A stretch of 30,700 bases of DNA from a virus. The stretch lies in the IMG/VR virus record IMGVR_UViG_3300005098_000032, positions 1 through 30,700 of that record; one strand, given 5' to 3'. Below, one piece after another: positions 1 to 8,740 of this stretch. Position numbers and translations under genes: made by a program. Under the pieces are notes generated by a model. The model saw nothing but the letters and a program-made list of their open reading frames with translations. It did no database searches and was not told where the DNA came from. Within the stretch, counting starts at the first letter, position 1. Each line of letters opens with the position of its first letter.

Positions 1-1246
1 TTCTTAAACTTGCTTGAGTTCTAATAACATTATCAGTAACATATTCTTGTTCAAGTGCATCTTTAAAAAATCTAGACTTTCTAGCCCTGGCACAATGAAT
101 AACTTCATCCGCTGAAAAAGTAAAGCTAGAAGTTAAATTAAATCTCCAATCTCCATCGTGTACTGTTACTGAACCCACTTCTCGAACTTCAGAGCTCCCA
201 TCTTCTTTTGTGATTCCGATATATTTTACTTCATTTAAATAACTGGTACTACCTCTCGAATAAACATCAATGTATCCAGAACCAATCGCCTTTACTCTCC
301 ACCCTCCTTGAGCATCAATTACCCAAAGAGGAAGAAGCCGTCCACGTCGAGAGTCAAAAAGTTTAAGAAATTTATACCCCTCTTCGCGATCTTGAAGAAG
401 ATTAATAGACGTTATTCTTTTCGGGGCATCTCCCCAGGTTTCGGTGTAGATTCCACGACCAGAAGCACTTTGAATTCCAGCTCGTTGATCTTGAATCTTT
501 AAAGTCCCAACCCAATTATGTAAATAAAAGGGATCAATAATAGGAAGATCTTCAAAAGTATTCCAGCCCAGAGGTAATCCGGTCCAAGCAGGCGGTAAAG
601 CATATTTGCTAATAGCTTCTTTAAGGGTAATAGAAATCTGACCAACTTCATCGGTGATCAAATTCATGTCACTATCTAAAAGCTGTTCCGCAGTTATACA
701 GGGACAAATTTTTAACGTTCCGGCATCACCACTCCAGGGCAGAGCAGAATCTATCTTTATGCCATCCTTAGTGAAACCTGTCAATCGACGAAAAGCTAAT
801 TCACCTTCTTTTTCCACACAGACATAACCATTGATAAAATATCTACAATTTTTTGTTTCTACAGCAACGACTAGTGGGGTTGCACCTCCGTTATCATAAT
901 CTTCACTATTAAAGTTTATATCTGAATAAATTGGCACCAAGAATCGTTCCTCATTCATATAACGCATGAGGTGTAACATCTTTTCCAGATCTTCAGTAGG
1001 AATAGAAGTCCAGTTTACTTTTAGAGTTCGAGTCGGTCGTCCGAATAAAGCTCGACGCTCTTCAGTTTGTTTATCTTTTGCGATTGTTACATCGGTATGG
1101 TAAGCCGTTTCTATAGAGAAAGACTGTACCCAATCATGGGGAAGTAATTGGTCTTGCCAAGAAGGTTTAGAGATATAAGCTCGTAAAATGTCTTCAGCTC
1201 TTTTTAAGACCTGAATCGTAAACTGAGCTACTCGAATCTTAGCCAT
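1..1246 (-). CDS. Phage tail protein, partial (runs off the left edge)
   Basis: An uninterrupted reading frame of 415 codons starts at the ATG at 1246 and continues through the left edge, so the C-terminus is missing. It begins 2 nt after the stop of the LamG-like gene, in the same operon, as the next gene after tape measure and LamG. Around residue 70 is an RRALFGRPTRTLKVNW stretch, and near residues 390-405 is CARARKSRFFKDALEQEYVT. I associate an Arg-rich segment followed by R-F-(F/W)-x-D with phage tail-tip and baseplate-side proteins, but I cannot name the family. Its position downstream of the tape measure supports a distal tail or tail-tip role. The body is mixed alpha/beta with no signal peptide or membrane segment. 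The exact function is inference. Confidence 0.72.
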   Translation of the reverse strand, partial: MAKIRVAQFTIQVLKRAEDILRAYISKPSWQDQLLPHDWVQSFSIETAYHTDVTIAKDKQTEERRALFGRPTRTLKVNWTSIPTEDLEKMLHLMRYMNEERFLVPIYSDINFNSEDYDNGGATPLVVAVETKNCRYFINGYVCVEKEGELAFRRLTGFTKDGIKIDSALPWSGDAGTLKICPCITAEQLLDSDMNLITDEVGQISITLKEAISKYALPPAWTGLPLGWNTFEDLPIIDPFYLHNWVGTLKIQDQRAGIQSASGRGIYTETWGDAPKRITSINLLQDREEGYKFLKLFDSRRGRLLPLWVIDAQGGWRVKAIGSGYIDVYSRGSTSYLNEVKYIGITKEDGSSEVREVGSVTVHDGDWRFNLTSSFTFSADEVIHCARARKSRFFKDALEQEYVTDNVIRTQASLR

Positions 1247-1248
1247 TT

Positions 1249-2202
1249 TTAATCCTTCTCAAATCCATGAGTTGAAGGCAAAGCGGAATCTGTTTTAATT
1301 TCGCTTTTATGCTCCCAAGAAGTTGAAGTAATAGTAAAAGAACTTCCATCAATAATATGCATGTCTTCTGATCCAGCAGCATCTAGTTCCGCAAAAATAT
1401 CTAATTGATATCCTTCTAATTCTTCATGGGTTTGAATTTCTTGAGCCAATCCAAAAACTTCTTTTTGTCCTGCAGTATCTTCTTCTAGATAATTATTTGT
1501 AGGAGTAGAACTTGGCTCTATGTCTTTATAGTGGTCACTGTTTGGATTGGACCCTCCGGGAGACCACTGATTCGGACTGGCATCAGAAACCATCTCAATT
1601 CCTTCAACGATTTGATCGCCAAGAAATTCTTTTCCAGTACATAAATATATATCATCAAGGTAGCTACTATTTAAAGTAAAACCTATATTATCTACTCCAG
1701 AGGAACTATCGGCTTGAAGGTCTTCTCCAGAAATTACAATGTCTGGAAAACCATCAATTCTCAATTCTAGATCTCCATTATCTGTAGCTTTAAAATAAAT
1801 TTCGATATAGTGCCAGCCTTCTAAATTATGGATCTCTTTTGTACCAGAGGCAATTTCTGTTGAATCCCTTAAGATGGCATAAACAAATGAACTATTAGTT
1901 ACTCTTTTAAATTTTAAAGTAAATTGTTCTATTCCCGCTTTACGAAAGGCAATGTAATTATTTGGTTCGTAAACATCTGTAGGATTTGCACTAAAGCCTT
2001 GTTTTATTGCAAATCCAATTGTCCACTCATCATTTACTGAAAAAGGACGAAAAGAAAAAACAGGTTGATGAGCTGATTTTCCAAAATATCTTCCAGTTCC
2101 TACTGAAACATTTTGACTACTATTGAAAGTAGTATATTTTGCTTGAAAAAAAGCATCATTTCCGTGGAGAAACTCAAACCCTTCTACCCACTTTAAAACC
2201 AT
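1249..2202 (-). CDS. LamG/concanavalin-like virion structural protein
   Basis: A 317-residue protein. The N-terminal two thirds resemble a concanavalin-A/LamG jelly roll: short beta-like strands around residues 60-200, with WTIGFAIKQGF, GWHYIEIYFKA and a YLDDIYLCTGKEFLGD motif. From about residue 195 it carries a region widespread in siphovirus virion proteins, recognisable by FLGD, then Q-W-(S/T)-P followed by a glycine-rich turn, then AGQKEVFGLAQ. Such proteins sit in the tail or on its surface and are thought to bind carbohydrate or act as adhesion modules. The ATG overlaps the tape measure stop (TAATG), with a GGGAGG ribosome site about 9 nt upstream. The family and virion location are fairly sure. 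Ligand binding is inference. Confidence 0.78.
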   Translation of the reverse strand: MVLKWVEGFEFLHGNDAFFQAKYTTFNSSQNVSVGTGRYFGKSAHQPVFSFRPFSVNDEWTIGFAIKQGFSANPTDVYEPNNYIAFRKAGIEQFTLKFKRVTNSSFVYAILRDSTEIASGTKEIHNLEGWHYIEIYFKATDNGDLELRIDGFPDIVISGEDLQADSSSGVDNIGFTLNSSYLDDIYLCTGKEFLGDQIVEGIEMVSDASPNQWSPGGSNPNSDHYKDIEPSSTPTNNYLEEDTAGQKEVFGLAQEIQTHEELEGYQLDIFAELDAAGSEDMHIIDGSSFTITSTSWEHKSEIKTDSALPSTHGFEKD

Positions 2203-5200
2203 TATTTTAAAGCCTCCCTAATTTTCGCGGAGTGCTTGTTCAAGAAACGAAGGAAAGCTCCTTTTCCTCCTGTCAGGAGTCGATCTAGAGCTTCATCGTT
2301 TGCTACGATGATCGCTGGAGTAATGGTAGCTTCTTTTTCGGTTTTTGCAGGCTCTTTACTGTCTGCCACGGTGGCAACCACACCGCCCTCGGCATAGCCA
2401 GGTCCCTGAGGCGTGCGCAGGATCCGAGAAGTGTTCCCTAACATCGACCTAAGGGCCACTGGATTCAAGAGCCCACGGTTGATGGCCTCTAGGGCTTGGA
2501 CTCCATATTGGCGGACGGCCTCTCTGCGGACGATATACTCGCCTGGAGCCACCCAGATCGGGATGGTATCGGAAGGGTGGATGCCCGCCGGGCGTCCGCC
2601 CTGAGCGAAGCCTGAGGCTCCTAGATGAGCGAGAGTCGGTCGAGCCCGACTTTTAGAAACTCCATCAATTAAACCACCTCGCCATTTGCTTACACCCCCA
2701 CCTCCAACATTCAAATTAACTCCAACCCCTCCACCCAAAGCTGAAGAAATAGCTTTAGCAATTGCCATCTTGATAGCAAATCGCATAATCATCCTGGCTA
2801 AATCTTGAAGGAATTCTCCAAATCTTTCTTTAATGGGTTTATCTTTGGTAGGATCAAAAGCATCAACGATAGCGTCGGAGATGAAATTAGCTAATTTTTC
2901 CGTCATATCTTGCATGAGATCAGAAATCATTTTGATCTCATCTTTATACTTATCGGCAAAGAGTTTTAAACCATTTTCTGCGGCGGCAGGAATTCCTCCT
3001 TCATAAACTTCTGCGACCCGTTTAATTTTTTCATCTTGTTTATCATATTCATCGTTGATTTTTTGTTCAGTAGCTAGGCGCTTTAAAGCAATCTCATTTA
3101 AAGTTTCTGCTGTAGCTCCATGTTCTCGTGCAAATTTTTCTTCTGCTTCATAGTACGCAGCTACAGCTTTTAGTTTAACTTCTCTTTCAGCAGTGAGCAA
3201 GTTTCTTTTTGCTTCTAACAATTCAATTTCTGATATTTTTCCTTGTTCAAAATTCATTTGTGCAGCCATTTCTTTATGGCTCAACAAGGAAAGTTTGTAC
3301 TCCTCCCGAATTTTAATAGAACTTTCTTGTTCTCGTAATTGAGCTTGTTCTTTTTGGAATTGTAACTTGGCATTAGCTAATTCATGTTTAGCATCCATGT
3401 CCGCCAATTTGGCACGCCATTTCAATCGAGTCTGTTCAACTTCAGTGTCTAAAGCCCCCTTAGCGCGAAGATCGTCTAACTCTTTCCGTCCTTGTTTAAT
3501 AAGGGCAGTGCGCTCTTCTCGTTGTTTAATGAGTTGAAGATTTAATTCTCGTTGTAACTTAACACTCCGTGGGAGAGCGGAAGATTCAGTTTCACTACGC
3601 AATAAATTTAAAGTAGCTTCAAGATGGTTTTTGGTAATTTCCAATTCATTGTTCAATAATTGTTGCGAAGTTAAAACCGCCTGCTGTCTACGGTGAAATT
3701 CTCCTTCTTGTTTTGCCATTTTCTCGATTTTATTCTTGGCAGCATCCGCAGCTCGATCATATTCATCCATAGCCCGAGCGGCATTTTTAGAGATGTCCAT
3801 TGTATCCAACATCTTTTTACGTTGAATCTCCCAAGCAGCAGTTATTTTAGTTAAAGTTTTGGTGGAAATCAAATGCAAAGGATACAATAATTCAGCACTC
3901 TTTTTAGCCATAGTAGCAATCGAAAATAAAATTCGATTGGTTACCGCCTCAATGGTGGCCTTTAAGAGCTTCCAGGCATAAGTAAGTTGATAGGCAACAG
4001 AAAAACTAGTTCCAATTAAAGATTGAGTTGCTTCATTAATACCATATGTAAGCGCCATTACGCCCATAGCAGAAATGATAATAGATTTAAAACCACTAGC
4101 CAAAGCTTTTGTAGAAGAAACTAAAGAAGTAAATGTAAGACCTCTTAAGGCGATAAAGGCTGTCTTGATTTCTTTAGCTGTAATCGCTAATGCTCCCCAT
4201 ACTTTTTTCAACCGCAATGCAGTAAAGACAGCAAGCTTTTGGCCGATAACAATTAAACCCAAAATTTGAAAAATATTTTTTGCTTCAATTCCAACTAGTT
4301 GAGCGACTGAAGTAATAACTTTTAAAAGTTTAGCAATGATATTTAAGGAGTTTACTACAACAATAAAACCGCCCACAAAGTAGTGTCCAATAAGTCTTCC
4401 AGCTTGCAGTAACATGGTAATAATTCTAGCCATGCCTGCCAAGAAATCTCCCTGAGCTAAATCATGCAGATCTTTCAAAATTAATTCGAGCTGCTCAAAG
4501 ATGAGTTTGAATGCCTGTACAGCTTTCTGAGACGGGCGAATGAGCCCACCCCTCATCTGCAAACCCGACTTGATGATGTCTGCCAGGTAGCCCTTGAGAC
4601 GCTTGAAGAAGCTCTCTCCGGCTTCTCCAGCCACCACTTGACCAAAATCCTTAAGCCGCTGAATTAAGCCATGGAGAGTACCTGCGGCAATATCTTGCGT
4701 CTGCGCAAAAGCTTGAAATTTCTTATTTAAGAATTCGTAGAGCTTCCCCGCCTCTTTGGCGTTGCGGATGTCCTCATTGGTAATCCCTAAGGCCGCAGCA
4801 ATTCGGGTCGTACGGAGCTGGATGGTCCCGGCCAGAGTAGATCTAATTTCTTCAGCCAGCTGATTCATGGGAAGCCCAATAGCCGCCGCTGCCTGGGCGA
4901 TGCGCAAAGAGAACTTCCTAATTTGATCTGGATTCAACCCTGCCTGAATGCCTGGAGCGATGGCAACCTGATAAGTTTCAACCAATTGCTGAAAAGTAGC
5001 CGTAGACTTCAATGCATCCAACCGAAGCTGTTGCATCTGACGTTGTGCTTCTTGCAGAGCCAGGGGGAAGCGCTGACTCTCTTCGACCAATTTACCGGTC
5101 TGATCAGTCATCTCCGAAGTTGCCATGAACAAAGTAGCAATCCCAATTCGGGCTTGTTCAATATTAGCATTGAAAGCAATCGAGCTTTTGATCAGACCGA

Positions 5201-6155
5201 AGAAGCCCGCCACAGCGTAGCGAGCGGCGGCGAATGCAGCCAAGATGCCAAACAATCTACGGAAGGTGAAAGAGATTCGATTCATCTCTTGATCGCCTGC
5301 TTTCATTCCAGCGATCATAGCTTTCCAACGAAGCTGCACTTTAGCGAGTGCTTCAGAAGTAGCGGTTACAGGCGTACGAAGCGCTCGTAACCTTGCGATA
5401 TTGGTTTGAATGCCTTTCGAAAAAACAGTACTTTTCGCAGCTGCAAACTGTGCATTTACTCCAAATTGACGCAATTGCTGAATCGGCAACCCTGACAATT
5501 CAGAACGAAGTTTTTTAACGGTGTCAACAGCCTTTTTGATTCCTTTAGTAGTTTGAGGAGAAGATAAGGCTTTAAATTGTAAATTGGTTTGAAGTGCTTT
5601 TTCTTCGTCTGCTGTAAGCTCTCTAGCTCCTGTCCAGATATTTCTTCCTGCTCCCCGTGTAATGGGCTTCCCCGCTGCAGCGGAACGCTCTTTGGCAATA
5701 GCCGCTTCTCGGGCTGCCGCCGCTAAACGTTGGTATTGAGCCGCTTGAGCTTTGAGGAGCTGGGAAAGATTTACTTCTTGACTCGCCAGCCGTTTTGAAA
5801 GAGCTTCTAAATTGACGAAAGCTTTACCGAGTTTACTGGTAGCCCGAGAAAAAGAACGAAGCTCGTTATTGGCAACTTTGAGATTGTTTCGTAAACTTCC
5901 AAAAGATTGGGTGGTTCCACGCACCTGAGCAGAAAGTGCAGCCTGGGCAGCTTTTAATTTGCCCATTCCGGCGGCGGTTGAGTTCATCACTCGATTGAAA
6001 GCTCGGAGATCAGTAGCCGCAGATTTAAAATTATCCTTAAACGAATTGAGAACAGAAGTCAAGCCCTTGATCTGTTGATCTAATCGTTTTAAAGTTTTAG
6101 AGAACAAGTCACGAATGACTAGTTCAATTTCTAACCTATCTTTTTTATTTACCAT
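2202..6155 (-). CDS. Tail length tape measure protein
   Basis: About 1,317 residues, the longest gene in the window, directly after the G/GT chaperone genes as in most siphoviruses. It has long helical/coiled-coil stretches (the first 300 residues, and about 790-1040 rich in Lys, Glu and Arg) around hydrophobic segments at roughly 300-330 and 570-720 that could cross a membrane during DNA injection. The C-terminal part has a Gly-rich linker and the typical tape-measure segment DTIPIWVAPGEYIVRREAV. At about 0.15 nm per residue, an empirical rule for tape measures, the tail would be near 200 nm. I place the start at ATG 6155 because GGAG lies 9 nt upstream; an upstream TTG in frame has no such site. 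It overlaps the GT frame by 11 bp. No peptidase or lytic domain was recognised. Confidence 0.93.
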   Translation of the reverse strand: MVNKKDRLEIELVIRDLFSKTLKRLDQQIKGLTSVLNSFKDNFKSAATDLRAFNRVMNSTAAGMGKLKAAQAALSAQVRGTTQSFGSLRNNLKVANNELRSFSRATSKLGKAFVNLEALSKRLASQEVNLSQLLKAQAAQYQRLAAAAREAAIAKERSAAAGKPITRGAGRNIWTGARELTADEEKALQTNLQFKALSSPQTTKGIKKAVDTVKKLRSELSGLPIQQLRQFGVNAQFAAAKSTVFSKGIQTNIARLRALRTPVTATSEALAKVQLRWKAMIAGMKAGDQEMNRISFTFRRLFGILAAFAAARYAVAGFFGLIKSSIAFNANIEQARIGIATLFMATSEMTDQTGKLVEESQRFPLALQEAQRQMQQLRLDALKSTATFQQLVETYQVAIAPGIQAGLNPDQIRKFSLRIAQAAAAIGLPMNQLAEEIRSTLAGTIQLRTTRIAAALGITNEDIRNAKEAGKLYEFLNKKFQAFAQTQDIAAGTLHGLIQRLKDFGQVVAGEAGESFFKRLKGYLADIIKSGLQMRGGLIRPSQKAVQAFKLIFEQLELILKDLHDLAQGDFLAGMARIITMLLQAGRLIGHYFVGGFIVVVNSLNIIAKLLKVITSVAQLVGIEAKNIFQILGLIVIGQKLAVFTALRLKKVWGALAITAKEIKTAFIALRGLTFTSLVSSTKALASGFKSIIISAMGVMALTYGINEATQSLIGTSFSVAYQLTYAWKLLKATIEAVTNRILFSIATMAKKSAELLYPLHLISTKTLTKITAAWEIQRKKMLDTMDISKNAARAMDEYDRAADAAKNKIEKMAKQEGEFHRRQQAVLTSQQLLNNELEITKNHLEATLNLLRSETESSALPRSVKLQRELNLQLIKQREERTALIKQGRKELDDLRAKGALDTEVEQTRLKWRAKLADMDAKHELANAKLQFQKEQAQLREQESSIKIREEYKLSLLSHKEMAAQMNFEQGKISEIELLEAKRNLLTAEREVKLKAVAAYYEAEEKFAREHGATAETLNEIALKRLATEQKINDEYDKQDEKIKRVAEVYEGGIPAAAENGLKLFADKYKDEIKMISDLMQDMTEKLANFISDAIVDAFDPTKDKPIKERFGEFLQDLARMIMRFAIKMAIAKAISSALGGGVGVNLNVGGGGVSKWRGGLIDGVSKSRARPTLAHLGASGFAQGGRPAGIHPSDTIPIWVAPGEYIVRREAVRQYGVQALEAINRGLLNPVALRSMLGNTSRILRTPQGPGYAEGGVVATVADSKEPAKTEKEATITPAIIVANDEALDRLLTGGKGAFLRFLNKHSAKIREALK

Positions 6156-6534
6156 CCTTCTTAACTCCAAACTTTCGTATCATTAAATCGTGCGGATTTT
6201 TTTGTCGTCTAAACTGTTTTAAATAATATTTAGACAGCTCAGAAATAGATTCTCGGGTTCCTTGAGATCCCACCAACGTGATCTGGAGCAATTCGTAATG
6301 TTCTCTGGCCTGGACCCGCACGAAACTGCCCATAAGGCGGTCGAAAGAAGGAAGAGGAAGATCTAAAAGGAATTCTAAACAGAAACCACCCGATGAAACC
6401 AAATAAATAATAGCTTCTCGCAGTTCTGTCCAGAAATTTTCAGAGACTACTCCGCTTTGGGAGCCTCTTCGTCCTCCTTGACCTCTTCGGTCACCAGATT
6501 GTTGAGCCCGTCCATCAACGGGAGGCCGCTGACT
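6145..6534 (-). CDS. T-part of the GT tail chaperone (second ORF)
   Basis: This is the portion of the -1 reading frame used only after the shift. It codes for 129 residues down to the stop at 6145 and overlaps the tape measure start by 11 bp. A caller that ignores frameshifting would report only 6145-6402, from a TTG codon. The domain includes GFCLEFLLDLPLPSFDRLMG and a basic C-terminus, LKQFRRQKNPHDLMIRKFG. Independent translation is unlikely because no ribosome site precedes 6402. Confidence 0.7.
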   Translation of the reverse strand, partial: SQRPPVDGRAQQSGDRRGQGGRRGSQSGVVSENFWTELREAIIYLVSSGGFCLEFLLDLPLPSFDRLMGSFVRVQAREHYELLQITLVGSQGTRESISELSKYYLKQFRRQKNPHDLMIRKFGVKKDGK

Positions 6535-7019
6535 AAAGGGCCAAAAATGCCTCCGTTGGCTTTCGCCAAGCCCATCAGCATTTCCTTAAGGGTGTCGAGG
6601 TCCATTGAACGAACGAATTCGAGAGCATCCTTGTTGGTGTAGTTTTCAGGACGAAGATCTCTCAAGGAATCAAAAAGAAGTCTACCAATCACCATAGCGG
6701 TATCCTGATTGGTCAAAAGATCCATGAGCTTCCCCAGAGCCTCCTCGCGCCCTTTAGCGAGCTGTTCAGATAGCTTAGGGTCAATGGCCTGGATGCGGAT
6801 TTCCGACCGCTCACCGTCCTGAATTTGCTCCTGAGCCACGTCTTTCGACGAATCCCGAAACAAGACCGAAAGCGCCTTGGCAAGGGTTCCGGTCAAGGAA
6901 CGCAGGGAAAAAAGAGCGCCCATCGAGAGCGGATAAAAACGAAGAGTCTGTCCTTTGATTTCCTTTTCGTAAACGTCGCTCGGTTCGGAGAGAAATGCGA
7001 AAGAATCTTTCCAGCCCAT
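6145..7019 (-). CDS. Tail assembly chaperone GT, -1 frameshift fusion
   Basis: Predicted 291-residue product of ribosomal slippage at 6534-6540: residues 1-162 come from the G frame and 129 more from the -1 frame, ending at the stop at 6145. The -1 frame stays open from the slippery site, first as an Arg/Gly/Gln-rich linker of about 30 residues, then as a folded-looking domain with ENFWTELREAIIYLV and REHYELLQITLVG. Read alone, that domain has only a TTG at 6402 with no clear ribosome site, which argues for synthesis as a fusion. GT normally bridges the G-coated tape measure to the tail tube protein. The fusion is inferred from frame and motif; there is no direct evidence of the shift. Confidence 0.75.
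6447..7019 (-). CDS. Tail assembly chaperone, G-type (unshifted product)
   Basis: A 190-residue, mostly helical, acidic-tailed protein between the tail tube and tape measure genes, the invariant place for the G chaperone. It begins with a perfect GGAGG ribosome site 6 nt before ATG 7019. Size and composition fit the family: an N-terminal region with KEIKGQTLRFYPLSMGALF, a helical middle, and a Lys/Glu/Ala-rich C-terminus ending at residue 190. A slippery heptamer at codons 161-162 allows some ribosomes to shift to -1 and make the longer GT protein. In this family G and GT coat the tape measure and recruit tail tube subunits during assembly and do not end up in the virion. Assignment rests on gene order, size and the frameshift signal. 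Confidence 0.85.
   Translation of the reverse strand: MGWKDSFAFLSEPSDVYEKEIKGQTLRFYPLSMGALFSLRSLTGTLAKALSVLFRDSSKDVAQEQIQDGERSEIRIQAIDPKLSEQLAKGREEALGKLMDLLTNQDTAMVIGRLLFDSLRDLRPENYTNKDALEFVRSMDLDTLKEMLMGLAKANGGIFGPLVSGLPLMDGLNNLVTEEVKEDEEAPKAE
6534..6540 (-). promoter_or_regulatory. Programmed -1 frameshift slippery heptamer
   Basis: On the minus strand the heptamer CCCTTTA is in the correct phase (C CCT TTA) relative to the G reading frame. This is the canonical X XXY YYZ arrangement, at G codons 161-162. Slipping back one base re-pairs CCC and TTT and opens the 129-codon T frame. About 30 nt of GC-rich sequence follow that could form a stimulatory structure. Confidence 0.7.
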
Positions 7020-7061
7020 GTTTAACCTCCAGTTAAGATGTTTAGAAATGAAACAGTCAAG

Positions 7062-7085
7062 GCTCGGGGGAGAGGTCCCCCGAGC
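7062..7085 (-). terminator. GC-rich hairpin after the major tail gene
   Basis: A perfect 9-bp stem (GCTCGGGGG / CCCCCGAGC) with a 6-nt loop lies 32 nt downstream of the tail tube stop and 43 nt before the G chaperone. There is no long T-run on the minus strand, so it may be a weak terminator or an mRNA 3'-end stabiliser that lets tube protein be made in excess over downstream products. Confidence 0.6.
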
Positions 7086-7117
7086 TTTGATCTATTATAC
7101 ATCAAGCTGTTGGAGAA

Positions 7118-7981
7118 TTAAGCATTTTCATGAGTGATAATCGTAAAATAGGGGCTGTCAGGATCGGCCGTCGAAGCTTTCTGAACCACTCCCTTAAAGG
7201 AGAAAGTAGACCAATCATCTCCGATCAACGCCAAGTCACCATCAGCCTGGAGCCGAACAAGGTGAATCTGATATTCGACCTTCACCCCATTAGAGGCAGG
7301 ATTCTCAGCGATAAACTTCAAAGCGCCTTCGATACTGCTGAGACTCATGGCCTGCACCCGATCCAAATTAGCAGCAGCACTACCATTGGCCGCAATATCC
7401 AAATCGTAAGCAATACCAGAACTCGAACCGGTGATAGATCCCCCATCGATCACGAAAATTCGGCCCATCACGGAATCGACAGTATAATCCGTACCTTCCA
7501 CGAAAGCGGACCCACCGCCCGAGGGCTGAATCGTCACTGTACCGATGTCATAAATCCGATCTCCCTGAGGGTCGGTCGTAGGCCGCCCACTAGCATCGCT
7601 ATAGAGATCATACCAACGCCCCTGTTCATAGACAACAAAGTTATCACTACCAGTAAGAGCACTTCCACCAGCATTGGTCCTCTGATTCGCTTCACCACTC
7701 ATGAAGAGGGCAAGATTCTCGAAGTTTAACTCGTCCAGGGTAAAAGAGACTTCCCACTTCTCCGAGAGCGTCACCTCTTTATCGGTAACCTTCAGGCCGG
7801 TCCGAGAAGACTTGTGCTCCAACGTCTCCACCGTAGGAGTCAGTTTGAAGTCGGTGACGTTCCCCAGATCACGATAATCCATGGGAACCTGATTGGAATC
7901 CACAGGAGCAAAATAGAGAATTCCTCGACCCAAATTATAATCATTTACATTGTTCGTTCCAGCTTCATTAATACCAGGCAT
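7118..7981 (-). CDS. Major tail tube protein
   Basis: A 287-residue, beta-rich, acidic protein directly upstream of the tail chaperones, where the tail tube subunit is normally encoded. Residues 1-50 contain LGRGILYFAPVD and DLGNVTDFKLTPTVETLEH, a pattern common in phage tail tube proteins (an early strand, then an ETLEHKSS-type segment). The middle carries Gly/Ser/Thr-rich turns (SGGGSAFVEGTDYTVDSVMG) that may form a surface insertion. The ribosome site GGAGG lies 4 nt before ATG 7981. It polymerises into the hollow tail tube around the tape measure. The following hairpin at 7062-7085 suits a highly expressed gene. Assignment rests on composition, length and synteny. Confidence 0.83.
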   Translation of the reverse strand: MPGINEAGTNNVNDYNLGRGILYFAPVDSNQVPMDYRDLGNVTDFKLTPTVETLEHKSSRTGLKVTDKEVTLSEKWEVSFTLDELNFENLALFMSGEANQRTNAGGSALTGSDNFVVYEQGRWYDLYSDASGRPTTDPQGDRIYDIGTVTIQPSGGGSAFVEGTDYTVDSVMGRIFVIDGGSITGSSSGIAYDLDIAANGSAAANLDRVQAMSLSSIEGALKFIAENPASNGVKVEYQIHLVRLQADGDLALIGDDWSTFSFKGVVQKASTADPDSPYFTIITHENA

Positions 7982-7990
7982 GTTTCCTCC

Positions 7991-8431
7991 TTATACGGGA
8001 CCTAAAGTCGCATGAAAAGTTAAAGTTACTTGTGTTCCATTAGCCGGTTCTCTTTTAACCGGATGAGTATATTCTGAATCCACCAATTCCAAAGTTACTT
8101 GTTGTAGTTTATTTTCTTTATCGTAAGGCAAAATAATTGCTTGTTCGATCAATTCCTTTTCAAATGCCTCGACGATTACTTCTTTATCAAAAGCCAAATA
8201 CAATTGCCAGGTCCAGCCCGACCTTTCTCTTCGAGCATAACGCCGAAATTGCATTGGAATATCAAAACTCGCCGCAGTCTCATTCACCAGGACAGTTTTA
8301 GGAGCAACTCTATCGTCTTCATTCAAATCTCCCAACATTGTCCCATCGGACAAATAGCGCACTCGATAGAAGGATCCGCCTTTGCCCAATTGAAACAGTC
8401 TATTGTAGATGCGAGCTTTTTGTAGTTGCAT
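7991..8431 (-). CDS. Tail terminator / tail completion-like protein
   Basis: A 146-residue protein between the connector block and the tail tube gene, the usual place of the tail terminator (tail completion) protein that caps the tube and joins it to the head. It is alpha/beta, with RSGWTWQLYLAFDKEVIVEA in the middle and a strand-rich C-terminus ending HATLGPV. The start codon overlaps the stop of the upstream gene (TAATG), suggesting translational coupling; there is no strong ribosome site of its own. No catalytic motif is visible. Assignment is by position and fold-like composition; a minor capsid-tail joining role is an alternative. Confidence 0.6.
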   Translation of the reverse strand: MQLQKARIYNRLFQLGKGGSFYRVRYLSDGTMLGDLNEDDRVAPKTVLVNETAASFDIPMQFRRYARRERSGWTWQLYLAFDKEVIVEAFEKELIEQAIILPYDKENKLQQVTLELVDSEYTHPVKREPANGTQVTLTFHATLGPV

Positions 8432-8739
8432 TACTTGCGCTTCTTCCTGCGGGAAGTCTTAGGTTTTCTTGCCTCAGCTCGCTTTTTAAGTTCGGGAAAC
8501 TTACGATAAACTGCCCGCCTTACCCGAGCCTCCAGAGCAGGATCATTCTGCTGCGCTGCCCGAGCTAAAGCATTTCTAGCATGGGCCAAATCTGGAATTG
8601 GATAGCTCCCATGTCCAGGAGCTTTTGACGGAACAGCAAAATTTGAAGACTTGTTCTTCTTAGCTAAACGCTTTCTCTGTTCAGTACTTAAGTGTTTCTG
8701 CTTTGGAGCAGATTTCTTAGGCTTCTTCCGAGCTGCCAT
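8431..8739 (-). CDS. Small basic phage protein with DUF6582-like motif
   Basis: I place the start at ATG 8739 (102 residues) because GGAGG lies 9 nt upstream; ATG 8748 sits directly against that site and the longer reading is unlikely. Both ends are very basic (AARKKPKKSAPKQK at the start, SRRKKRK at the end). The middle holds YPIPDLAHARNALARAAQQ, matching a motif I know from phage head proteins of the DUF6582 type (Y-P-I-x-D-x-x-H-A-R-N-A-L-A-R). In other phages that module is often attached to capsid or protease proteins; here it stands alone among connector genes. DNA or head binding is plausible from the charge but unproven. Confidence 0.65.
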   Translation of the reverse strand: MAARKKPKKSAPKQKHLSTEQRKRLAKKNKSSNFAVPSKAPGHGSYPIPDLAHARNALARAAQQNDPALEARVRRAVYRKFPELKKRAEARKPKTSRRKKRK

Positions 8740-8740
8740 T

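Noticed and set aside
4923-5390. Plus-strand open frame opposite the tape measure gene
   Set aside because: Antisense shadow of the tape measure gene without ribosome site or recognisable motif.
6145-6402. Independent gene starting at TTG 6402
   Set aside because: The frame is open well upstream to a canonical slippery site in the G gene and no ribosome site precedes the TTG; synthesis as a frameshift fusion explains it better.
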